Positions 8,170-16,984 of a stretch of 64,000 bases of DNA are shown here, piece by piece. The position numbers were made by a program, and so were the translations under genes. The DNA is from Okibacterium fritillariae (lineage in GTDB: Bacteria > Actinomycetota > Actinomycetes > Actinomycetales > Microbacteriaceae), in the NCBI RefSeq assembly GCF_900167575.1, contig NZ_FUZP01000003.1:186001-250000 (forward strand), in the 5' to 3' direction. The notes under the pieces were generated by a model. That model worked only from the letters and a program-made list of their open reading frames with translations, searched no databases and had not been told where the DNA came from. The stretch's first letter is position 1. Every line of letters begins with the position of its first letter.

Positions 8170-8913
8170 TCAGACGAGGTCGTCGCCCGGGCGCGTCTCG
8201 GTGAGCGGATGCGGGTGGCCCGGCGTGCGCGGCGCGGGCGGGTAGCCCAGGCGCGTTGCGAGGGAGTCGGCTTCGGCAAGCGCGAGGTCTCGGCGCAGAC
8301 GTTGGCGGTCGACATCCGCTTCGGTGACGGGTTCTGAGCCGGACTCGTCGTCACCCTCGGAGCGACTGGCTGCACCACGGGGCACTGAAGCGTTACCGGC
8401 GCCAGAGGCGGTGTCGGCCTGCCACTTCCAGTATTCGAGGTCGTCGAGCGCGGCCTCCTCGTCGTCGACGATCGCGTAGGCCGAGGCGAGTTGCCACAGT
8501 GTCGACCAGGGTGTCGAGTCGACGACCGGCACGCCGTAGCTGTCGAGGCTCTGCAGGCTGAGCGCGGCCCCCGACTCGATGACGTCGTCGGCGGGCACCG
8601 TCTGGCCGGGGCGGTAGAGCAGCGGCAACAGGATGGAGTCGACCACGATGCCGGCGCCGATCGCGATGAAAATGCTGGAGAACGTGTTGTAGCCGATGGC
8701 GCTCAAGATCGCGAAAACGACGACGAGCGTGATCACGAAGATGACGATGGTTCGCACGCGTCGACTGCTCTTGCGGGCGGCCGCGGCTTGCCTCAGCGCC
8801 TCGAGCGACAGCTCGGCCCGCGCCGCGGAGTGCGCCTGGGCCGGGTCGACGACATACAGACCGGGATAGGTCGGATGCCTGAAAACACCCTCGTGCGCCT
8901 GCGTGACCGCCAT
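8170..8913 (-). CDS. Two-helix membrane protein of unknown function
   Basis: The 247-residue protein has an N-terminal cytoplasmic region with a basic stretch (AAARKSSRRVR), two adjacent membrane helices at about 54-75 and 82-102, then a long acidic soluble part. It begins 9 nt after the stop of the 8923-9654 gene, so the two are co-transcribed. The soluble part includes WSTLWQLASAYAIVDDEEAAL and a Gly/Ser/Glu-rich linker. No family is recognised. It ends convergent to the regulator gene with 34 nt between them. Confidence 0.65.
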   Translation of the reverse strand: MAVTQAHEGVFRHPTYPGLYVVDPAQAHSAARAELSLEALRQAAAARKSSRRVRTIVIFVITLVVVFAILSAIGYNTFSSIFIAIGAGIVVDSILLPLLYRPGQTVPADDVIESGAALSLQSLDSYGVPVVDSTPWSTLWQLASAYAIVDDEEAALDDLEYWKWQADTASGAGNASVPRGAASRSEGDDESGSEPVTEADVDRQRLRRDLALAEADSLATRLGYPPAPRTPGHPHPLTETRPGDDLV

Positions 8914-8922
8914 GCGAAAAGT

Positions 8923-9654
8923 CTAACCGCGCTCGTCGAGCAGGCGGCCGAGCGGAGTCTTCGCCACGTTGTCGCTGACGATGCGCTGCACGACGGGCGA
9001 CGGGTCCTGCTCGAGCGCGTGCCAGAGCGGCAGCACCTCGTCGGGGTCGGCGAGCACGATGATGCTCCACGCGTAGGACATGGTGGCGGCGAGCGAACGT
9101 TCCTCGGCTCCGAGTGGGCCGTCGACCTGCGCGAGCAGGGCCATGGCGCGCTCGCACGCGTGTACGGCCACCTGGCGGGCGGCGGCGTTCTCGAGCACGC
9201 GCGGCTCGCACACCGTCTCGACGGCCGTGCGCACGAGCACGATATCGCCCGAGTCAGACCAGCCCTCGACCAGACCGAGGACGGGTTCGACGTGCTCGTC
9301 GGCACCCTTCTGCAAACCGCGGGCCACAGCGTCGCGCACGCGCCAACGCGGGTCGACGGCGAGCTTGTCGAGATCCTTCGCGAGTTCTTCGGCGAGATCG
9401 TGCGGGCCACCGAAAGCCCGAGCAACACCCGCGGCGCCGACCATGGCCAGGAATTCTTCGCGCGAACCCGACAGGCGGCGCAGCTCGTCGAGCGGAAGCG
9501 CCTCAGAGGCCATGTCGAGCACAGCCACATTGGCGCGACCGGGCAGACCCGAGCGTTTGTACAACGCCTCGTCGAGGTCATCCGGCTCGAGGGCGAGCAG
9601 GGCGTCGCGGCTGATCGGGGCGGGTTCTTGACGGCGTGCGGGTGTGCGACTCAT
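8923..9654 (-). CDS. HEAT/armadillo-like helical repeat protein
   Basis: The 243-residue protein is almost all helix. It has repeat-like elements such as LAVDPRWRVRDAVARGL and DPSPVVQRIVSDNVAKTPL, where an Asp-Pro turn, Trp or Val and Arg-x-Ala recur as in HEAT repeats. Related actinobacterial proteins are annotated as HEAT-repeat or DNA-alkylation-repeat-like proteins. No catalytic residues can be assigned; a protein-binding scaffold role is inferred. It is first in a two-gene operon with the membrane protein that follows 9 nt later. Confidence 0.6.
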   Translation of the reverse strand: MSRTPARRQEPAPISRDALLALEPDDLDEALYKRSGLPGRANVAVLDMASEALPLDELRRLSGSREEFLAMVGAAGVARAFGGPHDLAEELAKDLDKLAVDPRWRVRDAVARGLQKGADEHVEPVLGLVEGWSDSGDIVLVRTAVETVCEPRVLENAAARQVAVHACERAMALLAQVDGPLGAEERSLAATMSYAWSIIVLADPDEVLPLWHALEQDPSPVVQRIVSDNVAKTPLGRLLDERG

Positions 9655-9767
9655 CTGTGAAGCTTAACGGCCGCGGCCGACAGGCGCCCCGACCCTCCAT
9701 ACGGCCCCGCGCACGAACTGTCCAGGGGTGCGACAGGTGAGGCCCAGTCATCTACAGTTCGAGGACG

Positions 9768-10538
9768 ATGACAGATATAGCCCCGAGATCCACCGTGTCC
9801 GTCGTCATCCCCGTTCTCGACGATGCCGAACCCCTGCGCACCTGTCTGACGGCCCTGCTGACCCAGACGCGACCGCCCGACGAGATCGTGGTCGTCGACA
9901 ACGGCTCGACCGACGACAGCGCCGAGGTCGCTCGCGAGTTCGGCGTGCGCGTGGTGCAAGAGTCTCGCCGCGGCATCCCTGCGGCGTCTTCGACCGGTTT
10001 CGACGCCGCGACGGGGTCCATCATCGCGCGCCTCGACGCCGATTGCGTGCCCGGCGAGCGCTGGCTCGAACGCGTCGAGGAGGCCATGCTGCGCGAGCCC
10101 CAACCGGCCGCCGTGACGGGCCCGGCCGCGTTCCACGACGGCCCGGCACCCCTGCGCTTCGTCGGCGCCTTCGCCTACCTCGGCGCCTACTTCGCGTTCG
10201 TCGGCCTGGCGCTCGGTCGCCCGCCCCTGTTCGGCTCGAATTGCGCCATCCGAGCGGATGCCTGGGCGAGCATCAGCGCCGAGGTGCACCGCCACGACTC
10301 CCACCTGCACGACGACATGGATGTCTCACTCCACCTCGACCCGCTCTGGCCCGTGCGCTTCGTTCCCACCGTCGACATGCGCATCTCGGCGCGCCCGTTC
10401 CGCAGCATGTCGTCGCTCGCCACCCGCTTCGACCGCGGCCTGCACACGCTGCGCTCGCACTGGCCCGACGAGTTCCCGTGGCGCCGCATCCTGCGCCGTT
10501 TCAACGCCGCACCCCCTCGCCGCAGCCCCCGCTTCTAG
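9768..10538 (+). CDS. Glycosyltransferase family 2 protein
   Basis: A 256-residue GT-A fold protein: STVSVVIPVLDDAEPLRTCL, then EIVVVDNGSTDDS and the metal-binding ARLDADCVPGERW (DxD-like). It keeps the nucleotide-sugar half of the fold and one hydrophobic stretch (AYLGAYFAFVGLALG) that may touch the membrane. The acceptor is unknown, probably a cell-envelope glycan or lipid. GAGG 4 nt before the ATG is a weak ribosome site. It stands alone between divergent and small hypothetical genes. Confidence 0.85.
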   Translation: MTDIAPRSTVSVVIPVLDDAEPLRTCLTALLTQTRPPDEIVVVDNGSTDDSAEVAREFGVRVVQESRRGIPAASSTGFDAATGSIIARLDADCVPGERWLERVEEAMLREPQPAAVTGPAAFHDGPAPLRFVGAFAYLGAYFAFVGLALGRPPLFGSNCAIRADAWASISAEVHRHDSHLHDDMDVSLHLDPLWPVRFVPTVDMRISARPFRSMSSLATRFDRGLHTLRSHWPDEFPWRRILRRFNAAPPRRSPRF

Positions 10539-10662
10539 CGCGCCTATGGCGACACGCCGAGGGAGGCCCCTGTTTCCGCGGCAGCAAATTTTCGAAGTGG
10601 TCGAGCCGGGCACGACGTTCTAGCGTTGCGATGTCTTAACTGACGATCACGAGGAGCCGAGG

Positions 10663-11013
10663 ATGTCTGACCCCGTCATGTTCGTGTGCGTTGTTTCTGC
10701 CGGCTTGAGTATCGGCGTCCTTCTTTCGATCACGTCGGCGCCGCGAAGCGACACCCTGGCACAGGCGGCGGTGTTCGTCCTCATATTTGTAGCGGTGCTC
10801 GTGATGACCTGGGGAGGAGCCGGCTTGATCGCGCCCGCACTTTTCGGCGTGTCCGCAGCCATTGGGAGTGCGCTCATCGGAGGTTCCCGGTGGAAAGACA
10901 ACCCGCTTGTTGCCGGACAGTCGTATTGGCAACGCGTGTGGACGGCGTTTTGGCATACCGGCGCCCTTCGTGCCGCCGAGAAAAAGAAGCAGCACGCGCA
11001 TTCGGGTGTGTGA
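10663..11013 (+). CDS. Small membrane protein of unknown function (116 aa)
   Basis: It has two or three hydrophobic segments (about 5-22, 33-50 and 53-72), then a polar C-terminus ending KKKQHAHSGV. The ATG follows a clear Shine-Dalgarno (GAGGAGCCGAGG). It is separated from the convergent dehydrogenase gene by a strong hairpin terminator. No family is recognised. The related plan at 28970-29383 (small multi-helix protein with basic tail) has no clear sequence similarity. Confidence 0.65.
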   Translation: MSDPVMFVCVVSAGLSIGVLLSITSAPRSDTLAQAAVFVLIFVAVLVMTWGGAGLIAPALFGVSAAIGSALIGGSRWKDNPLVAGQSYWQRVWTAFWHTGALRAAEKKKQHAHSGV

Positions 11014-11025
11014 GAGTCATCGGTC

Positions 11026-11060
11026 GACAGGGCGGGATGCTTTCGCGCTCCCGCCCTGTC
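11026..11060. terminator. Hairpin terminator between convergent genes
   Basis: GACAGGGCGGG (11026-11036) pairs perfectly with CCCGCCCTGTC (11050-11060) around a 13-nt loop. It lies 12 nt after the stop of the small membrane protein and 60 nt before the end of the facing dehydrogenase gene, so it may serve both. No long T run follows. Confidence 0.7.
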
Positions 11061-11120
11061 GTGTGCCCGGGGATTGGGGTTCCCTCGTGCTGGGCGTTGG
11101 GCGCTGGGCGGTGAGTGCGG

Positions 11121-12362
11121 TTACGGGGCGAGGCCCACGCGCACGTGGGTGCCCGAGGCGGCGAGGTCGAGCGCGTCGTTGGCCCGGGCGAGGGGCAGGG
11201 TGTCGCCCACGAGGGCGGCGAAGGGATGCCGGTGCCACGCCATCCGCGCGAATTCGACGGCTCGAAGCAGATCTTCGGGCAGGTAGTCGTGCAGTCCGGC
11301 GACCGTGTGCCGGTGTCGCACGAGCGCGGCCGGGGCGATGTCGCCGCCCGCCGCCAGGCTTTCGGTGGAGGGCGGGGTTCCCACTGCGTCGGCGGCCCCC
11401 GCGAGAACGAGCACACCCCCGTCGACGAGCACCGCGCGGGCCCCGTCCACGGCAGCTAGCGCACCGGAGGTCTCGATGGCCACGCTGACGGGTTCGCGAC
11501 CCGCGATAGCGAGCTCATTGAGAGCCCAGCCGAGGCCGCCGGGGGCCCGGCGACCGAGCGATGGATCGGCGACGGCGGTCGCCCCGAAGTCGAGGGCCAA
11601 CTGGCGGCGCGCCTCATCCGGCTCCGACACGATGACGATGGCTCCGGCCTCGGCGGCGAGCGCGGCGGCCGCGAGCCCCATCATCCCGGCGCCCGCGACG
11701 AGCACGGTGCGGCCGTCGAGCCCGCAGCTGGGGCCCGATCGACCCACGGAGAGTAAACGGAGGGTGGCGGCGGTGCGCAGGGCAGCGGCCGCGCGGGCGA
11801 CGGCCCCGGGCGTCGGCGCCAGGACGGTCGCGGGCGTCGTCTCGTCGACGATCGCGACGGCCGTGCCCGCCAAAACCTGAACGTGGCTCGCGAATCCGCC
11901 CGAGAGCTCCCACCCGCGGTGCACGCGATCGTGCCCGTAACGTGAGGGTCGGGTGCAGTCCCGCGGCGCGTCGGCCAGGCAGCGGCTGCACGTGCGGCAG
12001 GCGACGGTCTCGGCCCACACCACGCGCATGCCGACGACGAGTTCCCGGCCGTCGGCCGCGATGGCCCGCCCACCCGAGATGGACACGCCGTCTGAGCCGG
12101 GGGCGCCCCCCATCGCCACGATGCGGCCGACCTGTTCGTGGCCCAAGACGAGCGGTGCGCCCGTCGCCTCGGCGACAGCCCGCACATCGGCACCCGACAC
12201 GGTCGCAAGTTCCACGGCGACCAGCAGATCCCCTTCTGCCAGCGCCACCCCCGGAACGGCGATCTCGGCGAGAGACGAACCGGCGCCCGTCCACACCATG
12301 GCCACGGGCGCCGGCTTGATCAAGACGTCGGTGCTGTTCGCGGCGACGATGGTGTGAGACAT
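11121..12362 (-). CDS. Zinc-binding alcohol dehydrogenase-family protein
   Basis: A 413-residue medium-chain dehydrogenase. It has LVLGHEQVGRIVAMG (the GHE zinc region), four structural-zinc cysteines in CRTCSRCLADAPRDC, and the Rossmann VLVAGAGMMGLAAAALAAEAG. It most resembles the group linked to phosphonate metabolism, but no phosphonate genes are nearby. The position that normally holds the catalytic zinc Cys (CGTD or CGSD) reads SGAD, so catalysis may be altered. ATG at 12362 is supported by GGGAGGG 8 nt upstream. The stop is 60 nt from a shared terminator. Confidence 0.82.
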   Translation of the reverse strand: MSHTIVAANSTDVLIKPAPVAMVWTGAGSSLAEIAVPGVALAEGDLLVAVELATVSGADVRAVAEATGAPLVLGHEQVGRIVAMGGAPGSDGVSISGGRAIAADGRELVVGMRVVWAETVACRTCSRCLADAPRDCTRPSRYGHDRVHRGWELSGGFASHVQVLAGTAVAIVDETTPATVLAPTPGAVARAAAALRTAATLRLLSVGRSGPSCGLDGRTVLVAGAGMMGLAAAALAAEAGAIVIVSEPDEARRQLALDFGATAVADPSLGRRAPGGLGWALNELAIAGREPVSVAIETSGALAAVDGARAVLVDGGVLVLAGAADAVGTPPSTESLAAGGDIAPAALVRHRHTVAGLHDYLPEDLLRAVEFARMAWHRHPFAALVGDTLPLARANDALDLAASGTHVRVGLAP

Positions 12363-12529
12363 CCGTTCGCCCTCCCTCGGTTGTGTCGGATGCCGGTGCC
12401 AACTGCGACGGCGGCGCCCCCAGATCTCCGACAGTAGGCAGCGGCGGGGTCGGCGCACTGGCCGCTCGGTAACCGGCAGGTGAACGGGCCGCGAAGGTTC
12501 AGCTTTCGGGCGCCAGCGGGCGGATGATG

Positions 12530-13648
12530 TCAGCCCGCGAACATGCGCGAACGCCCGGCTCGTTCGGCCCACGCTGCCGACGGTCGGAACTGCCCGGTCG
12601 CGGCCAGCACGATGACGAGCACGAGAGGCACCAGCCATCCGGACCAGCCGAGGATGCCCGCGTGCACGGTGTCGACCTCGTGCCCGCGCGCCACGAACAC
12701 GATCGAGAGCCCCGCGGCCGCATTGAAGGTGCCGTGCGCGATGGCGGCGGGCCACACCGATTCGGAGCGCAGGCGCAGCCAGCCGAAGACGGCACCCGAC
12801 ACCGTGCAGACGCCGACCATGAGCAGTAGCGCGAGCCAGCCGGGCGCGCCGGGATAGTTGTAGCCGAGGAGGATGAGGGGCGCATGCCACAGGCCCCAGA
12901 TGAGGCCCGAGAGCAGCAGCGCGGGCACGAGTCCGAGGCGCAGGAGGTGCGGCAGCAGCCATCCGCGCCAGCCGAGTTCTTCGCCGAGGGCCGGAAGGGT
13001 GTTGATCAGGGCGCCGATCAGCACGTTGAGGAATTGGGCGGCGACGAGCAGGGCGATCGGGGCGGGGAGGGCGGCCGCGTCACCCGTGATGCCGGCTCGC
13101 GCGAAGGACTGCTCGATGAGTTCACGGAATCCCGAGAAGGTGACGAAGTCGGCGGGGTAGACGCCCAGCAGGGCGCCGACGGGTAAGGCCGCGAAGACGA
13201 ACGCGATCGTGCCGAAGAGCGCGATCGCGCAGTAGCCGATGAAACGAGGTGCCGGGGTGAGTGGCCAGAGGCCCAGGCGGCGGAGCGGTTTGCGGCCCCG
13301 GTCGACGGTTGCGACGACGACCGCGACGGCGATGGTGGGCGTGAGCATCATGGCCACGGCCAGTTGCGGCGCGAGGGGGTTGGCGAGGCCACCGTCGACC
13401 CAGAGCGGGGCCGCGACCAGCCAGGCGAGCCCGAACGAGAGGACGAGGAACAGGGCCAGCGCGAGGGCCCAGCGCGCGGTCGAGAGGGAGCGGCTGCCGG
13501 CCGGGTCGAACGGGGCGGCGGGCGTGCCGTCGGCAGTAGCAGCCGAGCTCGTCGGCGGGATTCCGGCGGCGGGATCAATCGGCCGCGTCCCGGACATGTC
13601 CATGGCGTCGGAGCGGGGCTGGTGGATGTGTGCGCCTGCGTTCGTCAT
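12530..13648 (-). CDS. CPBP-family intramembrane metalloprotease
   Basis: The 372-residue protein has about eight membrane segments and the three Abi/CPBP motifs in order: GEELGWRGWL (EExxxR), GLIWGLWHAPL (histidine) and AIAHGTFNA (histidine). The family includes Rce1-like prenyl-protein proteases and bacteriocin self-immunity proteins; the substrate is unknown. The first 45 residues are a polar Ala/Pro-rich tail not found in short members. The ATG at 13648 has AGAGGGGA upstream. It is divergent from the glycosylase gene across 112 bp. Confidence 0.85.
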   Translation of the reverse strand: MTNAGAHIHQPRSDAMDMSGTRPIDPAAGIPPTSSAATADGTPAAPFDPAGSRSLSTARWALALALFLVLSFGLAWLVAAPLWVDGGLANPLAPQLAVAMMLTPTIAVAVVVATVDRGRKPLRRLGLWPLTPAPRFIGYCAIALFGTIAFVFAALPVGALLGVYPADFVTFSGFRELIEQSFARAGITGDAAALPAPIALLVAAQFLNVLIGALINTLPALGEELGWRGWLLPHLLRLGLVPALLLSGLIWGLWHAPLILLGYNYPGAPGWLALLLMVGVCTVSGAVFGWLRLRSESVWPAAIAHGTFNAAAGLSIVFVARGHEVDTVHAGILGWSGWLVPLVLVIVLAATGQFRPSAAWAERAGRSRMFAG

Positions 13649-13748
13649 CCGTCCCCTCTTCGTTCACAACCGAGGATTGGTCGGCCCCCCGGCGGCTCCA
13701 GGGTATCGGACGAGGCATTTCTGGCGCAGGCTGCCGCAATCGGTGCGC

Positions 13749-13754
13749 CAGAAT
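13749..13754 (+). promoter_or_regulatory. Candidate -10 box of a leaderless transcript
   Basis: CAGAAT ends 6 nt before the ATG at 13761, which lacks a Shine-Dalgarno. This spacing places transcription start at or next to the start codon. Confidence 0.35.
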
Positions 13755-13760
13755 CGAGAT

Positions 13761-14690
13761 ATGACCGCCTCCGTCGAGATCGATACCGTCCTTCCCGTCG
13801 ACGGGCCGCTGGACGTGAGCTCGCTGCGACGCTTCCTCGACGCCCATGTCGTCACGGGGCTCGATGTCGTCGACCACACGGCTGGCACGACGACCCGCTC
13901 CCTCGACGGTCCGCACGGCCCGGCGGTTGCCACGATCTTCTGGCCCGACGAGGTCGGCGATTCGGAGAAACGCTCTCCTCTGAAGCTTCACCTCCGGCTG
14001 TCGCACGGCGACGATCGCGACGCCGTCGTGGCGCTATTGCGCCGCTGGCTCGATCTCGACGCCGACTCGGAGCGCATCGCCGCCGACCTCGGTCGGGACG
14101 ACCGGCTCGGGCCACTCGTGGCCGCCCGCCCCGGGCTCCGCATCCCGGGGTCGGTCAACGGCGCCGAGACCGCACTTTTCACGGTGCTCGGGCAGCAGGT
14201 TTCACTGGCGGCGGCCCGCACATTCCAGGGCAGGCTCGTCGCAGCCGTCTCGCCGGAAAACGAGTGGGGATTCCGTTCGTCCCCCGACCCGGCCGTCATC
14301 GCCGATGCCCACACTGAGGACCTGCGCGCGGCCCTCGGCATCACGCGCAGCCGTGTCGCCGCCCTGCAGGCGCTCGCGCGCGTGCTCGCCGACGGCCTCG
14401 AATTGGCGCCGCATGTCGACCATGCCGACGCCCGCCGACGCCTCCTCGCCGTGAAAGGCATCGGCCCGTGGACCGCCGACTATGTGGCCCTCCGCTGCCT
14501 ACGCGACGACGACGCCTTCCCCTCGGGCGACCTCATCCTGAAGCGTGCACTCGGCGCGAAAACGCCGGCCGAAGCCATCCGTCTGGCCGAACCCTGGCGC
14601 CCGTGGCGCGGCTACGCCACGCTGCACCTCTGGACCGCGGCCGTCTTCGTCGACGCGCAGCACCCCATGCACGCCCTTCCCCCGGCCTGA
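13761..14690 (+). CDS. DNA-3-methyladenine glycosylase II (AlkA-type)
   Basis: A 309-residue HhH-GPD glycosylase. An AlkA-N-like region (about 1-115) is followed by the glycosylase fold. LLAVKGIGPWTADYVALR is the helix-hairpin-helix and AFPSGDLILKRAL provides the catalytic Asp near residue 257. It excises alkylated bases such as 3-methyladenine. No Ada methyltransferase domain is fused, unlike many actinobacterial homologues, so it is a stand-alone form. The start is set at ATG 13761; upstream in-frame sequence overlaps the divergent protease gene and lacks family features. Confidence 0.88.
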   Translation: MTASVEIDTVLPVDGPLDVSSLRRFLDAHVVTGLDVVDHTAGTTTRSLDGPHGPAVATIFWPDEVGDSEKRSPLKLHLRLSHGDDRDAVVALLRRWLDLDADSERIAADLGRDDRLGPLVAARPGLRIPGSVNGAETALFTVLGQQVSLAAARTFQGRLVAAVSPENEWGFRSSPDPAVIADAHTEDLRAALGITRSRVAALQALARVLADGLELAPHVDHADARRRLLAVKGIGPWTADYVALRCLRDDDAFPSGDLILKRALGAKTPAEAIRLAEPWRPWRGYATLHLWTAAVFVDAQHPMHALPPA

Positions 14691-14821
14691 CACCAGCGCC
14701 CGCCGCCCCACGCCACCCGGGCTGGGGGTACGAGCGTAGCCTTCCTCCACTTCTGGAGTCACATATTACTGACCGCGCCCGGTATCCTTAGGGGTCCTAA
14801 CTACTTCTCGGGGGAACTCTG

Positions 14822-15199
14822 ATGGCAAACGTGTTGATCGTCGAAGACGATCGCGACCTGGCCACGCTTCTCAGCATCCGCCTGAAGAAGGCCGGCCACG
14901 ACGTGTCGCGCGAGGCCGACGGCGCTTCCGGGCTCGCGGCTGTCACCGCCATCCACCCCGATGTCGTCATCGTCGACTGGATGATGCCGGGCCTGTCGGG
15001 CATCGACGTCTGCACCGCCATCCGCAACGATCCCGCGCTCGAGCGCACCCCCGTTCTCATGCTCACGGCCAAGACGTCGCCCGCCGATGCCGAGGTCGCC
15101 TTCGGCGCCGGCGTCGACGCGTTCCTGTCAAAGCCCTGCTCGACCGCCGAATTGCTGCAGCGGGTCAACGCCGTTCTCGAGAGCCGCCGCGCCAGCTAA
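14822..15199 (+). CDS. Single-domain response regulator (CheY-like)
   Basis: The 125-residue protein is a complete receiver domain and nothing more: acidic pair at residues 9-10 (VEDD), phospho-acceptor Asp52 (VIVDWMMPG), Thr82 and Lys104 (FLSKP). It has no DNA-binding output. It converges on the histidine kinase gene, and their stop codons overlap (TAA on this strand, TAG on the other, sharing 15197-15198), so they are physically linked but separately transcribed. It may be a phosphate sink or act on a partner protein. Confidence 0.88.
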   Translation: MANVLIVEDDRDLATLLSIRLKKAGHDVSREADGASGLAAVTAIHPDVVIVDWMMPGLSGIDVCTAIRNDPALERTPVLMLTAKTSPADAEVAFGAGVDAFLSKPCSTAELLQRVNAVLESRRAS

Positions 15200-16821
15200 C
15201 GCGGCAACACCAGAGCCACAGTGGTGCCCCGGCCGGGCACGCTGTCGATTTCGATGCGGCCGCCGTGGCTTTCGATGATCGCCTTGACGATCGACAGGCC
15301 GATGCCCACGCCCTGCACCGCGTCGTCCCGCACGCCCTGGGCCCGGTAGAACTTCTCGGTCGACTGCCGCACCTCTTCGCGGTTCATGCCGCGCCCGTCA
15401 TCCGACACGGTGATGCGGGCCTCGGCGTCGTCGAAACCGAAGCCCACGCGCACGATCGACCCAGCGGGAGAGTACTTCACGGCGTTCGAGATGAGGTTGT
15501 CGATGGCCTGCTCGAGGCGGTGCGCATCGGCCTGGAGCCGAATCTCACCCGAGATGGTCTGCGTTAAACGGATATCTTTCGACCGCGCCATGGGCCCCAA
15601 CTTGTGCACCGATTGGCGCACCACCTCGGCGGGCGAGATGTCGGTGAGCAACGTGGACATCCGGCCATCCGACACCGAGAGAAGCTCGGTCACGCGCCTC
15701 AGCAACTCTTCGGCATTGCGGCGAATCACGGCCGTGTACTCGTCGACCCCCAGCGCCTCGGTATCGATCTCCTCCTCGACCAGCTCGAGGAACCCGAGAA
15801 TGGATGCGAGCGGCGTGCGCAGTTCGTGCGACACCGTCGCCAAGAACTCTTCGCGCAGGTTCACGGCCTCGGCGAGCGCCGTCACATCGTGCCCCACGAT
15901 GACCGTTCCGAACAGTTCCCCGTTGGGCCGACGCACCTGATCGGATGTCGCGAGGATCGCGATCTGATCCCCCTCGGGCCCCAGCCATTCCAGGTGGTTC
16001 TTGATCAGGTCGCCCCGCAACGCCCGGGGAATGACCTGCTGATCGAGCGGGATGAGCGTGACCCGGTCGGCCTCGCGGGCCTCGGGCCCGGCATAGGGCG
16101 GCACGTCGGCACGGAACCCCGACCGCTCGGTCATCTCGGCGGCGCGCGGGTTCGAGCGGGACAGCTTTCCCTCGGCGTCGTAGAAGGCGACACCCGCGTT
16201 CACGGTTTCGAGGATCGCGGTCGACAGCGCCTCGGCATCCTGCGACCGGCGCAGCGTGCGATTGACCTCGCGCCCGCGCGCGGCGACGGCCGCCTGAGCC
16301 CGACGCAGCTGCGCGGCCGCGACGTTCACGGTGGCCGTGATGCCGATGGCGATGGTGGGGAGCATGACGATGTTGAGCCATTCGAGCGGGGTGCGCGGCA
16401 ACCCTCCCGTGGCGAAGAACGGGAACACCACGATGAAGAGCGTGCCGGCGACGGCGACGACGGCGGCCCAGCTGCGGAACCCGTAGGCGATCCAGAGCAG
16501 GGGGAAGACGCAGAGCAGGCCGGTCGACGGCACGAACGGCAGCAGGATATCCCGCATGAAGGCCACGGCCACCAGGTCGAGGGCCGGCACGACGAGCATC
16601 CAGTGCGGGTTGACCTTCTCCCACGGCACCACGAGGGCGGCCACCGTTGCGACGGCGGCGATCACGAAGCCCGTCAGCAGGATGGGCACGTCGAGGGTGT
16701 AGGGCAGGATGATCGCGACGGCGATGAAGAGGCCGAGAGCGCCCAGGGCGAAGGGCAGCTGGGTGCGGTAGAACACCCGGAAGCGTCCGCGCAGCGACGG
16801 TTGCGGTTCGAGAAGGGGCAT
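15196..16821 (-). CDS. Membrane sensor histidine kinase with PAS domain
   Basis: The 541-residue kinase has five to six membrane helices in residues 18-160, a coiled segment, a PAS-like domain (about 195-300), HisKA with the phospho-acceptor His near 330 (VSHELRTPL), and a HATPase lobe with DNLISNAVKY (N box), VSDDGRGMN (G1) and GVGIGLSIV (G2). All key kinase residues are present. The membrane part resembles MASE-type sensors without a large external loop, so it may sense the membrane state. It faces the single-domain response regulator and is its likely partner. Confidence 0.87.
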   Translation of the reverse strand: MPLLEPQPSLRGRFRVFYRTQLPFALGALGLFIAVAIILPYTLDVPILLTGFVIAAVATVAALVVPWEKVNPHWMLVVPALDLVAVAFMRDILLPFVPSTGLLCVFPLLWIAYGFRSWAAVVAVAGTLFIVVFPFFATGGLPRTPLEWLNIVMLPTIAIGITATVNVAAAQLRRAQAAVAARGREVNRTLRRSQDAEALSTAILETVNAGVAFYDAEGKLSRSNPRAAEMTERSGFRADVPPYAGPEAREADRVTLIPLDQQVIPRALRGDLIKNHLEWLGPEGDQIAILATSDQVRRPNGELFGTVIVGHDVTALAEAVNLREEFLATVSHELRTPLASILGFLELVEEEIDTEALGVDEYTAVIRRNAEELLRRVTELLSVSDGRMSTLLTDISPAEVVRQSVHKLGPMARSKDIRLTQTISGEIRLQADAHRLEQAIDNLISNAVKYSPAGSIVRVGFGFDDAEARITVSDDGRGMNREEVRQSTEKFYRAQGVRDDAVQGVGIGLSIVKAIIESHGGRIEIDSVPGRGTTVALVLPR

Positions 16822-16984
16822 GATGCTCCGAAAGGCAGGAGGGTAAAGAGGTATTCGGGGGTACGTCGAACATTAGGTCATGCACAGCACTCTCCGTGCT
16901 TCGTCGCAAGGACGTTTCTCCCGTGCACGGCCCTCGCTAGGCTGTCCGAACGCCAGACCGGTGCACCGAACGGGAAGGATGCCC

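Noticed and set aside
12363-12962. N-terminal extension of the zinc dehydrogenase frame
   Set aside because: The extra 200 codons overlap the CPBP gene in another frame; family start and Shine-Dalgarno support 12362.
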